Made by a program: the position numbers and the translations under genes. The notes beneath the pieces are model-generated. The model saw only the letters and a program-made list of their open reading frames with translations. It was not told where the DNA came from and did not search any database. From Smallanthus sonchifolius (taxonomy: Eukaryota > Streptophyta > Magnoliopsida > Asterales > Asteraceae): a stretch of 64,000 bases of DNA. Location of the stretch: assembly GCA_023525975.1 (NCBI GenBank), contig CM042039.1, positions 13,484,501 through 13,548,500 on the forward strand, given 5' to 3'. Within the stretch, counting starts at the first letter, position 1. Each line of letters starts with the position of its first letter. Below are positions 10,386-21,509 of the stretch, in pieces.

Positions 10386-11333
10386 ATTTCTCTTAATTCG
10401 GTTGGACCTACCAAAATGTTACAAATTAGACGCGCTTTTAATTATTATTATTCATTTATTTTCCACAACATAGTTTCCAATTATACTTATCATTTTCTGT
10501 TTATTTGCAACTATTCTAATCCAAGGACATTTTTGTAAATGTTTTCAAATTTTTATGGCTTTTTGAACTTTTTCTGACTATACAGACTCAAACTAGAGTC
10601 GTAGCCTACGGTCTCCCATCCCCACACTTAAACTCTACATTGCCCCTAATGTACGATGTGAGAAGATTAAAAATAAATATACAAAAGTAAAAATATATAG
10701 AGAATTGGAAAAGACTTAGCTGGTTGAAAAATATAACTATCTTTTATCCAAACTCATATGATCATATAGCATTTCCTTCGCGATTGTCTTCAAAATCTGC
10801 TATTTGATTGCCTTTTACAAGAAAATCAAGCTCGAAGCATCTCCACCTGAATTGAGATTGAGTACGGGTGGATCAATCTAAACCTGCAAAGTTAAACTCG
10901 AAACAAACCCAAAAACATTAAACTTACTCAATATATAACAACAACATAAATCCGACTCGATAAAAACCAAAAAACACACACCTCTACAAAATCTACAAAC
11001 GGGCTACCATTCATTTGAAAACACGCACGCTGGCTTGAAAACCCTTGAAACTTCCCCACACATGGCCGGCTCGCACACAAAAACCAAGAAAACAAAGAAA
11101 TAAAGTTGTAACTCACTTTCGTAGGAATCACGATTGCATTTAGCATATGTAACAACCCTTTTAAACCCCTCGGTAGCCCGAGTGGACTAGTGAAGTCTCG
11201 TGAGGGTTTCTAGAGAACACACCCACAACGTTCATTTAACTAGATAAGAAAATAAACAAACTAACCTTAGGCTGCCTCCCAAGTACGCTAAGTTTAACGT
11301 CTTCAGCCAGACGCGGTGCACCTTACTGACATC
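10386..11333 (-). other. 3' noncoding region of E3a, left of E4
   Basis: This matches 25737-26682 of E3b on the same strand. On the minus strand it carries GGAGGCAGCC (11270-11279, the Athila GGAGGCAACC motif with one change), a palindrome ATATGATCATAT (10756-10767), and a hairpin with AAGTGTGGGGATG (10617-10652). Open frames here (for example 10928-11155) are shared by copies only because the noncoding DNA is homologous. The E4 target duplication ACATC is at 11329-11333. Confidence 0.8.
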
Positions 11334-12457
11334 TGATGTTAGGTTAAATATCTCATGTATAAGAGTCTAAGTATAGAGTTTTAAGCGTTTAACTTTGTAT
11401 GTCGAGTCTGTTTTATGTGCATTTGGTGTTTATAAGTGTTACAGGTTTAATGTGCTAAGTGAATGGGAAAACAGAAGCTTAAAATCATGAGGATAGTAGC
11501 ATACACGGGCCCCGGAGAAGTAAAAGTCAACAAATATAAAAAATTGTGGAAATCAAGATCTTCATGCAGGGAAGAGTTTTTCGCGACATGTGAGGGCCTG
11601 AAAAGCCCACCCGACTATTTTGTTCCTCGCGAAACGCGAAGAACGTCCATCCTAAGTTCGCGACACGCAAAGAATGCGATTACGGCTCTTATTGAGATAA
11701 TTCCAATTATAAGCCATTAGGGATCCCTTGTCGAAAAAAATTGCCTACTTTCATCCCAGAGCATTCCAGAGGCGATTTCTAGAGATAAAGTTCCAATCTT
11801 TACAAGGTTTTGATGTTAGATCAAGTTACACCAACTATTGATGAATCGATGATGATGTCGATGAGCGGCTAAATATTCTGTGTCGTTTTCGGGTGTAGGA
11901 TCTGCTTGTAAGTGATACACTAGGGTTCATACTTGATTTGGTTTACTATTCTTGTAATCGTATGACTGTTTGAATGCTTGATTCTTAGATTTGGTTCCAA
12001 CAATTTGATTTTTATTCAATTTTATACATTCGTCAATTTTCGATTTTCTATCGTGAATCACTGAATATTTAGATCTGATCTTCTAAGTTGTTAATTAACT
12101 ATTGAGTTGTAATCTGTGTCAAGTACCCGGTTTTGTAATCTTTGCTCAACGCAGTCACTATCTTGGTTGTTAATTGTTTATCAAATCTAATGAATGAGTT
12201 ATGTCTATGTAACTTCCAATAAGTACAAACCAGTCTTCATAAGAACTTGCAATCTGAACCCGGAAGCGATCCGTTTTCTCTTGATAATTTTTACAAAGTT
12301 AAAATTACTAGCTTCTTAATTAAAATCCGAACAGTTTTCATAACCAAACACTGTCCACTAATTCCCTGTGGATACGACACCCAACTTTCATATACTATAG
12401 TTTAAGGTAGCTAGGGATTAGAATAATTGTTTTTGATTGACCTTGATACCGCGATCA
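11334..12457 (+). mobile_element. 5' LTR of E4 (1124 bp)
   Basis: It starts TGATGTTAGGTTAAAT and ends CCGCGATCA, and it pairs with the 3' LTR at 21510-22623, including the blocks GGGCCCCGGAGAAG and GATTTCTAGAGATAAAG. It contains three degraded copies of the TTCGCGACACGCGAA-type inverted repeat at about 11577-11672. The open frame at 11463-11720 has no family resemblance; the matching 3' LTR region does not keep it. Confidence 0.92.
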
Positions 12458-12460
12458 AAA

Positions 12461-12478
12461 TGGCGCCGCTGCCGGGGA
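12461..12478 (+). other. Primer-binding site of E4 (tRNA-Asp)
   Basis: TGGCGCCGCTGCCGGGGA is complementary to the 3' end of plant tRNA-Asp with one mismatch (CTG where GTT-type pairing expects T). It lies three bases after the LTR. Athila elements commonly use this primer. Confidence 0.9.
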
Positions 12479-12559
12479 ATACGTGCCGTTAGTGTTTTAG
12501 TTTAAATTATTTTGTTCGGAGCTACTAATCTTTTGTTTATTTGTGCAGATCACAGTTTT

Positions 12560-14500
12560 ATGCATACTCGTAATTCAGGAAGGATGTCACCACTTTTATT
12601 CAATCCAGAAATAGAACAGGCCGCTAGAGCCAATCAAAAGATAAAAAATCAAGTCCAAACCATCTTAGAGAAACTTGACAGCCCGAGAATGTCACAAAAT
12701 CAACCACCAATCCCAGACCCAATTCAGGGTGGGGGACTAGTCCCACCTTTCCCATATCTCCTATTTCCAAATCAACCACCACCAAATCAACAACCACCCA
12801 CACCATTCCATGACAACCAACCCTATGACAGCTACCTGAGTTATTCTGAGTGTGGGGAGAATGAACATGCAAATAGCTACAGACCAGAGCGCAGTTCTCA
12901 ACATGAGAATTGGGATGAAGAAGAAGCGTGGTATGACCTAAACCACCAGGAGGCATTCCCTCCCAGAATAAATGGGGTGGACAATTGGGTTTAACCACTG
13001 CCAATAGCCGACTATGGGTATCAACCGAGAAATCAGGGTAACTTGGATCGAGAGAATAGGTACAGGCAACCTCAAGTGAACAGACCTAATAATCCAGAGG
13101 AACCGCCTCAAAACATGAACTTCCCAAGGCATGAACAGGGGGTAGATAGTCACTTCTGCCCTGCTTTAGCCCTAAATTCCTCCCCCGTGATTCCACCAGT
13201 TCATAGGAGGAATGCATTTGAGATCAGACCGGGATGTTTAAGGATTCTCCAACACTTCTTTGGGAGAGTTACTGAGGAGCCCTACACACACTTATCAGAG
13301 TATGAGGCTACATTTGGAACCATCGGTGGACATGGATTCATTACAGACAAGGTGAAACTGGTGCTCTTCCAGTTTTCACTAAAGGACCGTGCTAAACAAT
13401 GGTTCCTTTCTCTAACGTCTGGGAGTATTGCTACTTGGGTAGAGCTTCAACAACAGTTCTTAGATGAGTACTTCCCACCTCACAAGACTAATGAGGCCAG
13501 AGCTGCTATCAGAGATTTCAAACAACAGTCAGGGGAGCCATTCTATGAAGCCTTCTAGAGATTTAACGAGTTGCTGAGGAATTGCCCACACCATGGTATA
13601 GGGAAGTGGGAGTTGATCCCGGCATTTTATGATGGCCTTCTGCCTGAGGATGTCAAAGATGTGAACTCCACCAGTAACGGGTCATTCTTCTCCAACCATG
13701 TTGATGATGATTGGGACATACTTGAGAGGATGGCGGTGATATCCAAAAGACAAGCTAATGCAAGCAGGAGAGGAAAGTCAACTTCATAAGTAAAGTCGGT
13801 TGATTATGAGATGCAGAAGCGATTGGATGCCATGGAAATTCAAATGGCACGTCTTGGTAATCCAAGTGGTAAAGATATATCAAATGTGTCACAAGCATAT
13901 CCGGTATGTGACGGATGCGAAGAGTTGGGGCATGTGTTAGCAAACTGCCCAAGAGAGCGAGGAAAGCTTGAAGAAGTGAACCAACTTGGGGGAGAAAAAG
14001 CAACTGCTACACACTATCATCTAGGACTCAGAAATCACCCAAACTCCAGGTATGGTAATGCATCTAATCAAATGAATCCTAACTTTCACGGTGCTAATGT
14101 GCAGGGTGGAGGACAACCACAACAACAACCATACCAAAACCGCCAGTCAGGATACAATCAAGGCGGATACCAGAGGGGCTATCAACAACAAAATCAGCAC
14201 AGTGATAGTGCAAGAGGCGAGGACCTGGGGGGTGCCCAGTTTAATGCTATCATGGATGCAATGAAGGAGTTAAAGAAGAACAATGAAGTCCGTGATAAAA
14301 CGGTAAATGCACTTATGAAGCAAGGAGGTCAGATGGCTGAAGAGTGGATGAGACGAGAACCGGGCAAGTTACCAAGCAACACACAAACCAACCCGTAACA
14401 TCAAGGGTCGGGATCAAAGAATTCTTATGTAAGCCAGGTAAGTGTTTTCCAAAGTGGTAAGCAATATGACAACAAAGTTGTCCCTCCACAACCGCTAGTT
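12560..14500 (+). pseudogene. gag of E4 (Athila), stops only
   Basis: The ATG at 12560 (MHTRNSGRMSPLL) is chosen because Athila gag starts with a short basic R/S segment soon after the PBS. A P/Q-rich region follows, then the capsid core at about 13210-13640 (EATFGTIGG, FQFSLKDRAKQWFLSL, FLDEYFPPHKT, NCPHHGIGKW). A Cys/His cluster (CDGCEELGHVLANC, about 13910-13955) matches CX2CX4HX4C and is the zinc knuckle. A Q/G/Y-rich tail follows. All segments keep one reading frame; it is broken at 12992, 13556, 13787 and 14396 by single stop codons rather than by indels. Confidence 0.9.
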
Positions 14501-15313
14501 GAAGGGTTGGTGGAGGATGTGGATGAGGAAAGTGATGACGAACCGGAACTTGTTGCATCTAAATCTAAAAAACCGGTAACTTCTGAAAAACCAAACAATT
14601 CTAAAGCATCCACTAGTGCTCAAGGGACGGGTGTGGAGAATAATACCATCCCGTTCCCTAGAGCATGGGTTGATCCATCTAAACCGATAATGTGAGTGCG
14701 GGAAATTTTTAGACAAGTCAAAATTAATCTACCCTTAATTGATGCCATTAAACAAGTACCGGCGTATGCAAAATATCTGAAAGATATGTGCACTCAAAAG
14801 AGGAATCATAAAATGCCCAAAAAGCTTGATCTAACTGATAATGTGAGTGCGGTTTTGTCCGGTATTCTTCCACCTAAGCTCCAAGATACAGGGGCGCCTT
14901 TGATCCAAATTCAAATAAGTGATTTCAAAATAGACAAGGCACTTCTGGATTTGGGAGCAAGTGTTAGTATCTTGCCGGGAAGCTTGTATGACCAATATGA
15001 CTTTGGTCCTCTACAAAAAGTTGATACCACTGTGGTATTAGCAGATTTAACTCTTAAGCTTCCCAATGGGATATTAACAGATGTGATTGTCAATGTGGAA
15101 GACTTCTATTACCCGGTCAACTTTTTAGTGCTTGACTATGCAGCCCCGGTTAAGGGGAGCCAACCCAATGTCATTCTGGGAATGCCGTTTTTGAAAACTG
15201 TTCAATGTGTTATAAACTGCATGACAAGCACAGTCGACATGGCCTTTGGTAATAGAAAATTGAGTTTGAATGTTTTCTCCCGTACATTTAATGCTCCAAT
15301 CATTGATGAATGA
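14501..15313 (+). pseudogene. Protease of E4 (Athila)
   Basis: The aspartic protease active site is ALLDLGASVSILP (about 14940-14978). Athila proteases characteristically have D-L-G-A-S rather than D-T/S-G. The second conserved element, VILGMPFLK, is near 15172-15198. The frame is the same as gag, so this is one gag-pro-pol frame. It is interrupted by TGA at 14693 (one change from CGA) and TGA at 15311. An acidic S/K-rich linker (14500-14680) separates it from gag. Confidence 0.9.
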
Positions 15314-16500
15314 TTTAGTGCGGATATCATCGATGGGTGTATTCTTCATGCAAATGAGGATGTGCCCAAGGAGCCGTGTGTTTTGTGTAACAGGGAAGAA
15401 ACTGAGTTTGATAATGAGCTGAAAGAAGAAGAAGAGAAATTGGAAGTATGTGCCATTAAAGACGGACGACCCACATGGACACTTCAATTGGAAAGTTTGC
15501 TAGATTCTATAGACACTCATCTAAAACCTTCGTTGGAATCACCACCTCAGGTGGATTTGAAAGAACTACCAGCAAGCTTGAAGTATGCCTTCGTTGGAGA
15601 TAATGAAACCCTTCGGGTCATCATTGCATCAAATTTGACCGAGGCACAAGAGAAGGCCCTCATGGATGTTCTTGTCGCTCATAAAGCCGCAATTGGGTGG
15701 ACGATAGCCGACTTGAAGGGGATTAGTCCTTCGATTGTGATGCACAAGATTATCACTGAACCGTATACAAAGCTGGCATGAGATGCACAAAGAAAGTTAA
15801 ATCCGAACATGAGGGAAGTTGTGAAGAAAGAAGTCCTAAAATGGTTAGATGCTTGGATCATATATCCCATATCTGACAGCACCTGGGTAAGTCTAACATA
15901 GACAGTACCAAAGAAAGCAGGCATCCAGATTATAAGGGATGAGTAGCGAGAGCAGGTAGCCACCAGACCCGTAACTACAGAAAGTTGAACACAACCACTT
16001 CCAAAGATCACTTCCCTTTACCTTTCATTGACCAAATCATTGAGAAATTATCAGGTTAGAAGTTTACTGCTTTTTAGATGGGTACTCAGGATATAATCAG
16101 ATCGTTATTCATCCTTACGATCAACATAAGACCACGTTTACTTGCCCATATGGTACTTTTGCATTCAGGCGAATGCCATTTGGGTTGTGTAATGCCCCAT
16201 CCACCTTTCTAATGTGCATGATGAGTATCTTTTCAGATATGATTCGGAATTCTTTGGAAATTTTCATGGATTACTTTTCAATCTTTGGTTAGTCATTTGA
16301 TGCATGTTTAGAGCAATTGACCACAATATTTAAAAGGTGTGTCGAAACAAACCTAGTCCTTAGTTGGGAAAAGAGTCATTTCATGGTACAAGAAGGGATT
16401 GTTTTGGGACACATAGTATCAAGTAGGGGGATGGAGGTAGACAGAGCAAAAATCAAAGTAATCTCAACACTACCTCCCCTACTAATGTCAAATGGGTAAG
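15314..16500 (+). pseudogene. Reverse transcriptase of E4, degenerate
   Basis: The approach to RT (LPASLKYAFVG, GISPSIVMHKI, then DAQRKLNPNMREVVKKEVLKWLDA) stays in the gag frame to about 15945. Bases are then missing around the usual GWRVCIDYRKLN motif (about 15950-15995). DHFPLPFIDQIIEKLSG follows in another frame, then FAFRRMPFGLCNAPSTF near 16165-16205. The catalytic FMDD-type motif reads MDYF (about 16266-16277), so one catalytic Asp has become Tyr. The thumb and connection segment (HFMVQEGIVLGHIVS) lies at 16377-16430. The enzyme would be inactive. Confidence 0.9.
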
Positions 16501-17100
16501 GTCGTTCATGGGGCATGCGGGATTTTACCGCCGGTTTATTAAGGGTTTTAGCACCATCACAAAACCACTTTGTAATCTACTTTTAAAAGTCGTCACATTT
16601 GAATTTGATGATGACTGTTTAAAAGCATTCAATATTTTAAAAGAAAAATTGGCAGACACCCCGATCTTGTAAGCACCTAATTGGTCATTACCTTTTGAAA
16701 TCATGTGCGATGCAAGTGATTTTGCGATCGAGGCAGTCTTGGGGAAAATGGTGGATAAGAAACCGGTGGCAATTTACTATGCCAGCAAGATGCTGGATGG
16801 GGCACAATTGAACTATACTACTACTCAAAAAGAGTTACTTGCAGTTGTGTATGCTCTTGATAAGTTCAGGTCTTACATCTGGGGAAGCAAGGTGATAGTG
16901 TACTCAGATCAATTTTTTGTGAAATATCTCATGGAGAAGAAGGATGCAAAGCCTAGGTTGATCATATGGGTCCTATTGTTACAGGAGTTCAACGTAGAGA
17001 TCCGAAATAAGAAATAAACAGAGAATGTGGTAGCAGACCACCTGTCAAGGGGTGTGAACACAGAAGATGATTCTACTGAAAGAATCGGGGAGACATTCCC
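16501..17100 (+). pseudogene. RNase H of E4
   Basis: The RNase H domain degrades the RNA strand during cDNA synthesis. The clearest part is 16703-17017: MCDASDFAIEAVLG holds the first catalytic Asp, then PVAIYYASKMLDGAQLNYTT, the Glu in QKELLAVVYALDKFRSY, and YSDQ with the next Asp. ENVVADHLSRG ends it at about 17050. A single TAA at 17015 interrupts the frame, which returns to the same phase as gag. Confidence 0.9.
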
Positions 17101-17269
17101 AGACGAGCAAATTCTAATTGTTTCTACGAACCCCTGGTATGCTAACAGTGTTAATTATTTGGCTGCAGGTAAAATTCGAGAACATTGGGCTAAGAAGAAG
17201 AGGCAACACTTCATGTTTCAAGTGAACAGTATCTCTGGGATGAACCATATTTGTTTAAGGTTGGGGCAT

Positions 17270-18376
17270 ATCAAATGATCCGACGTTTTGTGCCCGAAAG
17301 TGAAATCCAGTACTTATTGGAACATGCCCGTTCATATGCTTGTGAAGGGCACTTCAGTGGACAGAAAATGTGACACAGGATCTTAACTTGTGGATTCTTT
17401 TGACCTACAATTTTTAAGGATGCATCAGAGTTTGTGAAGAACTACACAAGGTGTCAGCAGCTTGGGAGCATCACTAAGAGGGACGAGATGCCAATGCGAC
17501 CTATTATGTTCGTAAACATATTTGATGTGTGGGGCATAGACTTCATGGGCCCCTTCCCTAATTCTTTGGGACATCTGTACATCTTAGTGGCGGTTGATTA
17601 TGTTTCTAAATGGGTTGAAGCAATCTCCACTAAGACAAATGATCATACAGTGGTGTGCAGGTTTGTGCAGAGTAACATCTTTTCCAGGTTTGGTGTCCCT
17701 CGTATGATCATCAGTGATGGGGGTTCATATTTTAAGAACTTTAATTTTGGTAAATTTCTTAAACGGTACGGTGTGAACCATCGGATTGCCACTCCATATC
17801 ACCCACAAACAAGGGGGCAAGTGAAGGTGTCAAACATGCAAATAAAGGAGATCTTACAAAAGATGGTACGGCCTGATCGTAAGGATTGGTCAACCAAACT
17901 AAACGATGCTTTATGGGCCTACTGAACAGCTTACAAAACTCCGATTGGTACCACACCATACTGACTAGTTTATGGAAAAGGATGTCATTTGCCAGTTGAA
18001 ATAGCTCATCATGCATTATGGGCAGTTAAATCTGTTAATCTTGAATATGAGAATGTAGGTAAAGAGTGGAAGTTACAACTATGTGAGTTGGAAGACCTGA
18101 GGGATGAAGCTTACAAGTGTGCATCTGCATACAAGGCAAAGATGAAAGCAGTGCACGACTCTAAGTTAAAGAAAAAGGTCTTTGAGGTAGGCTAGAAGGT
18201 GTGGCTTTAAAATTTAAGGCTGGAGTTTTTCCCTAGGAAGCTGAAGAGTAAATGGATATTTGGTGATCAGAGTTGGATAGTTTGGGGAGGTCGAGATTGA
18301 AGACTTTGACGATCACCTCAGACAGGTTATGAATGGGCACATACTAAAGCCCTACTTAGAGACGGATGAAATCAAT
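17270..18376 (+). pseudogene. Integrase of E4, catalytic Glu changed
   Basis: The zinc-binding segment starts near LLEHARSYACEGHFSGQKM (17316-17370) and ends in NYTRCQQLG, where the first Cys of the C-pair appears as Tyr. Core residues are Asp in VWGIDFMGPFP (17527) and Asp in MIISDGGSYF (17706). The position where Glu is expected, after HPQTRGQ, reads VKVSN, a Lys, one G-to-A change from Glu. The Athila-typical segment LPVEIAHHALWAVK is at 17990-18030, and a coil with A-Y-K-A-K-M-K near 18125 follows. Stops at 17923, 17962 and 18193 break it. Confidence 0.9.
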
Positions 18377-20222
18377 TACACCAAGGAAGAATCAGTAAGC
18401 TTTGTCATGCTTGCATCTACACATGAAAAACCCACGTAGGGTACACCGCGTCTGGCTAAAGACGTTAAACTTAGCCCTTTTAGGAGGCAACCTAAGATTT
18501 ACTTTCTTTTCTAGTTAAATGAACGTTTGTGGGTGTGTTCTCTGGCAACCCTCACGAGACTTAACTCGTCCACTCAGGCTACCGAGGGGTTTAAATGGCT
18601 TGATGCATGTGCTAAATGCATCCGTGATTCCTACGAAAGTGAGTTAGGTTTTTGTGTCATTTTTGTGCTTAAAATCTGGGAAAAGCCCAAAGTGTGGGGA
18701 CGTTCTGGGAACGCTGAGGCTTATATTAATGCAATGGGGAACATGCATCATTCTCAGGAGGGTAGGATACCGTGTGTAGAGTTTGTAGAGTCGTGAGTCT
18801 TCATTTTTAGTGTTTTCAGTATATTTTCGCGTATTTTTAAAATTTCCCCGAGGATTTGGGGTCATACGAGCATGAAAAACCATCACAAATCATGTTCTAG
18901 GTATACACGAACTTAATTGAAGAGTTGGAACAATTTTGAAAAAGTTGAAAATTTTGAGTTGAAAATCTCAAAAAATTTCCTAAGGCAAAAAGATGGAAAA
19001 ACAAGTAATCTTTATGTGAAGGAGGTGTCTTCGCGCCACGCGAACTCCCTAGAGAGGTTCTTCATGACACGCGAAGAACAAAAGTAGAGGCCGACTAAAG
19101 TTTTGTCCCTCGCGACACGCGAGGGAATGGCCCCAGACACGCGAAGACCCTTGAAACCCTAATTTTTTATTTTTTGTTATTTATTAAGTCGTTCGAGTCC
19201 GTCGAGTCTTTTAATATCTTTTGAGTCGTTATTTTTAGTCATGTGATGCTTGTGGGTGTTTCGAGCTTAATTTTACAGGTTTGGATTTAATTTACACCAA
19301 GGAAGAATCAGTAAGATTTGTCATGCTTGCATCTACACATGAAAAACCCACGTAGGGTACACCGCGTCTGGCTAAAGACGTTAAACTTAGCCCTTTTAGG
19401 AGGCAACCTAAGATTTACTTTCTTTTCTAGTTAAATGAACGTTTATGGGTGTGTTCTCTGGCAACCCTCACGAGACTTAACTCGTCCACTCAGGCTACCG
19501 AGGGGTTTAAATGGCTTGATGCATGTGCTAAATGCATCCGTGATTCCTACGAAAATGAGTTAGGTTTTTGTGTCGTTTTTGTGCTTTAAATCTGGGAAAA
19601 GCCCAAAGTGTGGGGACGTTCTGGGAACGCTGAGGCTTATATTAATGCAGTGGGGGCCGTGCATCATTCTCAGGAGGGTAGGATACCGTGTGTAGAGTTT
19701 GTAGAGTCGTGAGTCTTCATTTTTTTAGTGTTTTCAGTATGTTTTCGCGTATTTTTAAAATTTTCCCTAGGATTTGGGGTCATACGAGCATGAAAAACCA
19801 TCACAAATCATGTTCTAGGTATACACGAACTTAATTGAAGAGTTGGAACGATTTTGAAAAAGTTGAAAATTTTGAGTTGAAAATCTCAAAAAAATTCCTA
19901 AGGCAAAAAGATGGAAAAACAAGTAATCTTTATGTGAAGGAGGTGTCTTCGCGCCACGCGAACTCCCAAGAGAGGTTCTTCGCGACACGCGAAGAACAAA
20001 AGTAGAAGCCGACTAAAGTTTTGTCCCTCGCGACACGCGAGGGAATGGCCCCAGGTCTTCGCGACACGCGAAGACCCTTGAAACCCTAATTTTTTATTTT
20101 TTGTTATTTATTAAGTCGTTCGAGTCCGTCGAGTCTTTTAATATCTTTTGAGTCGTTATTTTTAGTCATGTGATGCTTGTGGGTGTTTCGAGCTTAATTT
20201 TACAGGTTTGGATTTAATTTAT
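18377..20222 (+). repeat. Tandem duplication of a 0.92-kb unit in the E4 3' region
   Basis: Unit 1 is about 18377-19292 and unit 2 about 19293-20222, in direct orientation. Both start TACACCAAGGAAGAATCAG and end TTTACAGGTTTGGATTTAAT. Each holds GGAGGCAACC after the end of pol, then a cluster of TTCGCG...CGCGAA inverted repeats (about 19030-19145 and 19946-20075). Small differences exist; for example unit 1 lacks the bases GTCTTCGCG before ACACGCGAAGACC that unit 2 keeps at about 20055. No coding capacity is seen; the frame at 18527-18796 is a chance ORF. Confidence 0.9.
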
Positions 20223-21496
20223 CCTACGCAATCTCCATTCGGGAGACGATAAACCGATCTTGAATGTTCTTGTACACGGAAACCCACTTTTATCAAGTGA
20301 GCACGATCGCGAATGAAATGCTATACGATCGTTCATCCAGCTAACTTTTATTTATTTTTGTATTTTTCTTTTGTTTTTGATTCGCTCTTCCTACATTGAG
20401 GACAATGTTGAGTTTAAGTGTGGGGAGGGAAGACCTTGTCCAGGTCTAGTTGAGTCTTTTGTTTTGAGTCAAAGAGTCATACAAAAATGTCCCTGGATTA
20501 GAATTTTTGCAACTATATGGAAGATGATAGTACAATCAGGAACTGTGCTAATGTGAAATCAATTGAATAAGGATGATCAACATGTCTAATTTGTAACGTT
20601 TTGGTTGGCCCAACCGATTTAGGAGCTTAAACATCCTCATAGTGTATCGAAGTTAAAATAAATAATTAATTCAGGATGTCTTGTGGGTTCTCATCTTAGG
20701 GGTGTCGGTAAGGTCGAAATTGTCAAAATAGGGTGATAGGTACCACTATAAACAAAAATTTATAGGTTTTTAAAATTTTTGGCACATCGCTATCTTTTTA
20801 TGAGAATAAATCAGAAGGTTGGTGGCGCCCGCATTCCATAATCTATCAATTGAATGAGCTTAATTAATTAAAAATTGAAAGCTTAGGTTTTGCCTACGTG
20901 TTACCCTCCGGGATAGTTTGGTTGATACACCCATGGGCGGGACTTAAGTAATCAATAATGGACATCTAAGTTAGGATTATGTGTTACCCTTCGTGATGGA
21001 GACTTGAAGGATACACCCCTATTCCAAATCTTATGAACTTCATTGCTTAAAAATTGTAGCCTACGTGTCAGACATCGAGTTCCAGCTTGATTGAAACACC
21101 ACTGGGTTAGGTTTAATTGTATAATTATTAATAAAAGCTGAAACATTCATCCATTGATCCATAATTCATCTGATTTCAGAAACATAAAAATTCAATTTTA
21201 TAATGGTGGGAAATCTATAAGGTTTAACCAGGGCCTAAACATGACCTTGAGATGGAATTAGGCTGAGTCGTAGCTTTCTGAGTGTGAGACCCATAGATAA
21301 ACTGTATGGTCGGTAATGTATAATATATAGATCACATAACTAGGGGCTCAAGAGTCGGTTGTTGGGTTTAATCGGATCGAAATACCGATTGTTACAGTTA
21401 ACGTGTTGAGAAATCAAAAGATATAAAAGAATGAAAGTGAAAAGCAAGTTCCGATTATGATTCCATGCATAGTTCTTTTTCGGGACGAAAAAGGTC
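20223..21496 (+). other. 3' noncoding region of E4
   Basis: This region has no protein-like ORF but is conserved in fragment E9 (57720-58990) and, in reverse, in E3b (24953-26100). Landmarks are a palindrome-like ATACGATCGT (20323-20332), a hairpin plus purine tract (20393-20428), a triple degenerate repeat around ACGTGTTACCCTCCGGGAT (20890-21115), and TTTTCGGGACGAAAAAGG just before the polypurine tract. Conservation without coding suggests cis-acting RNA or cDNA signals (inference). Confidence 0.8.
20393..20428 (+). other. Hairpin plus internal polypurine-like tract in E4
   Basis: ACATTG AGGA CAATGT is a perfect 6-bp stem with a 4-base loop. Eight bases later AAGTGTGGGGAGG resembles the terminal polypurine tract AAGTGTGGGGATG at 21497-21509. 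The same pairing of hairpin and tract appears at 57888-57923 and, on the minus strand, at 10617-10652. Confidence 0.7.
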
Positions 21497-21509
21497 AAGT
21501 GTGGGGATG
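21497..21509 (+). other. Polypurine tract of E4
   Basis: AAGTGTGGGGATG lies immediately before the 3' LTR and is the expected plus-strand priming site. Confidence 0.85.

Noticed and set aside
11463..11720. 85-codon frame starting MGKQKLKIMRIV in the E4 5' LTR
   Set aside because: The 3' LTR has the same DNA with substitutions and no equivalent frame.
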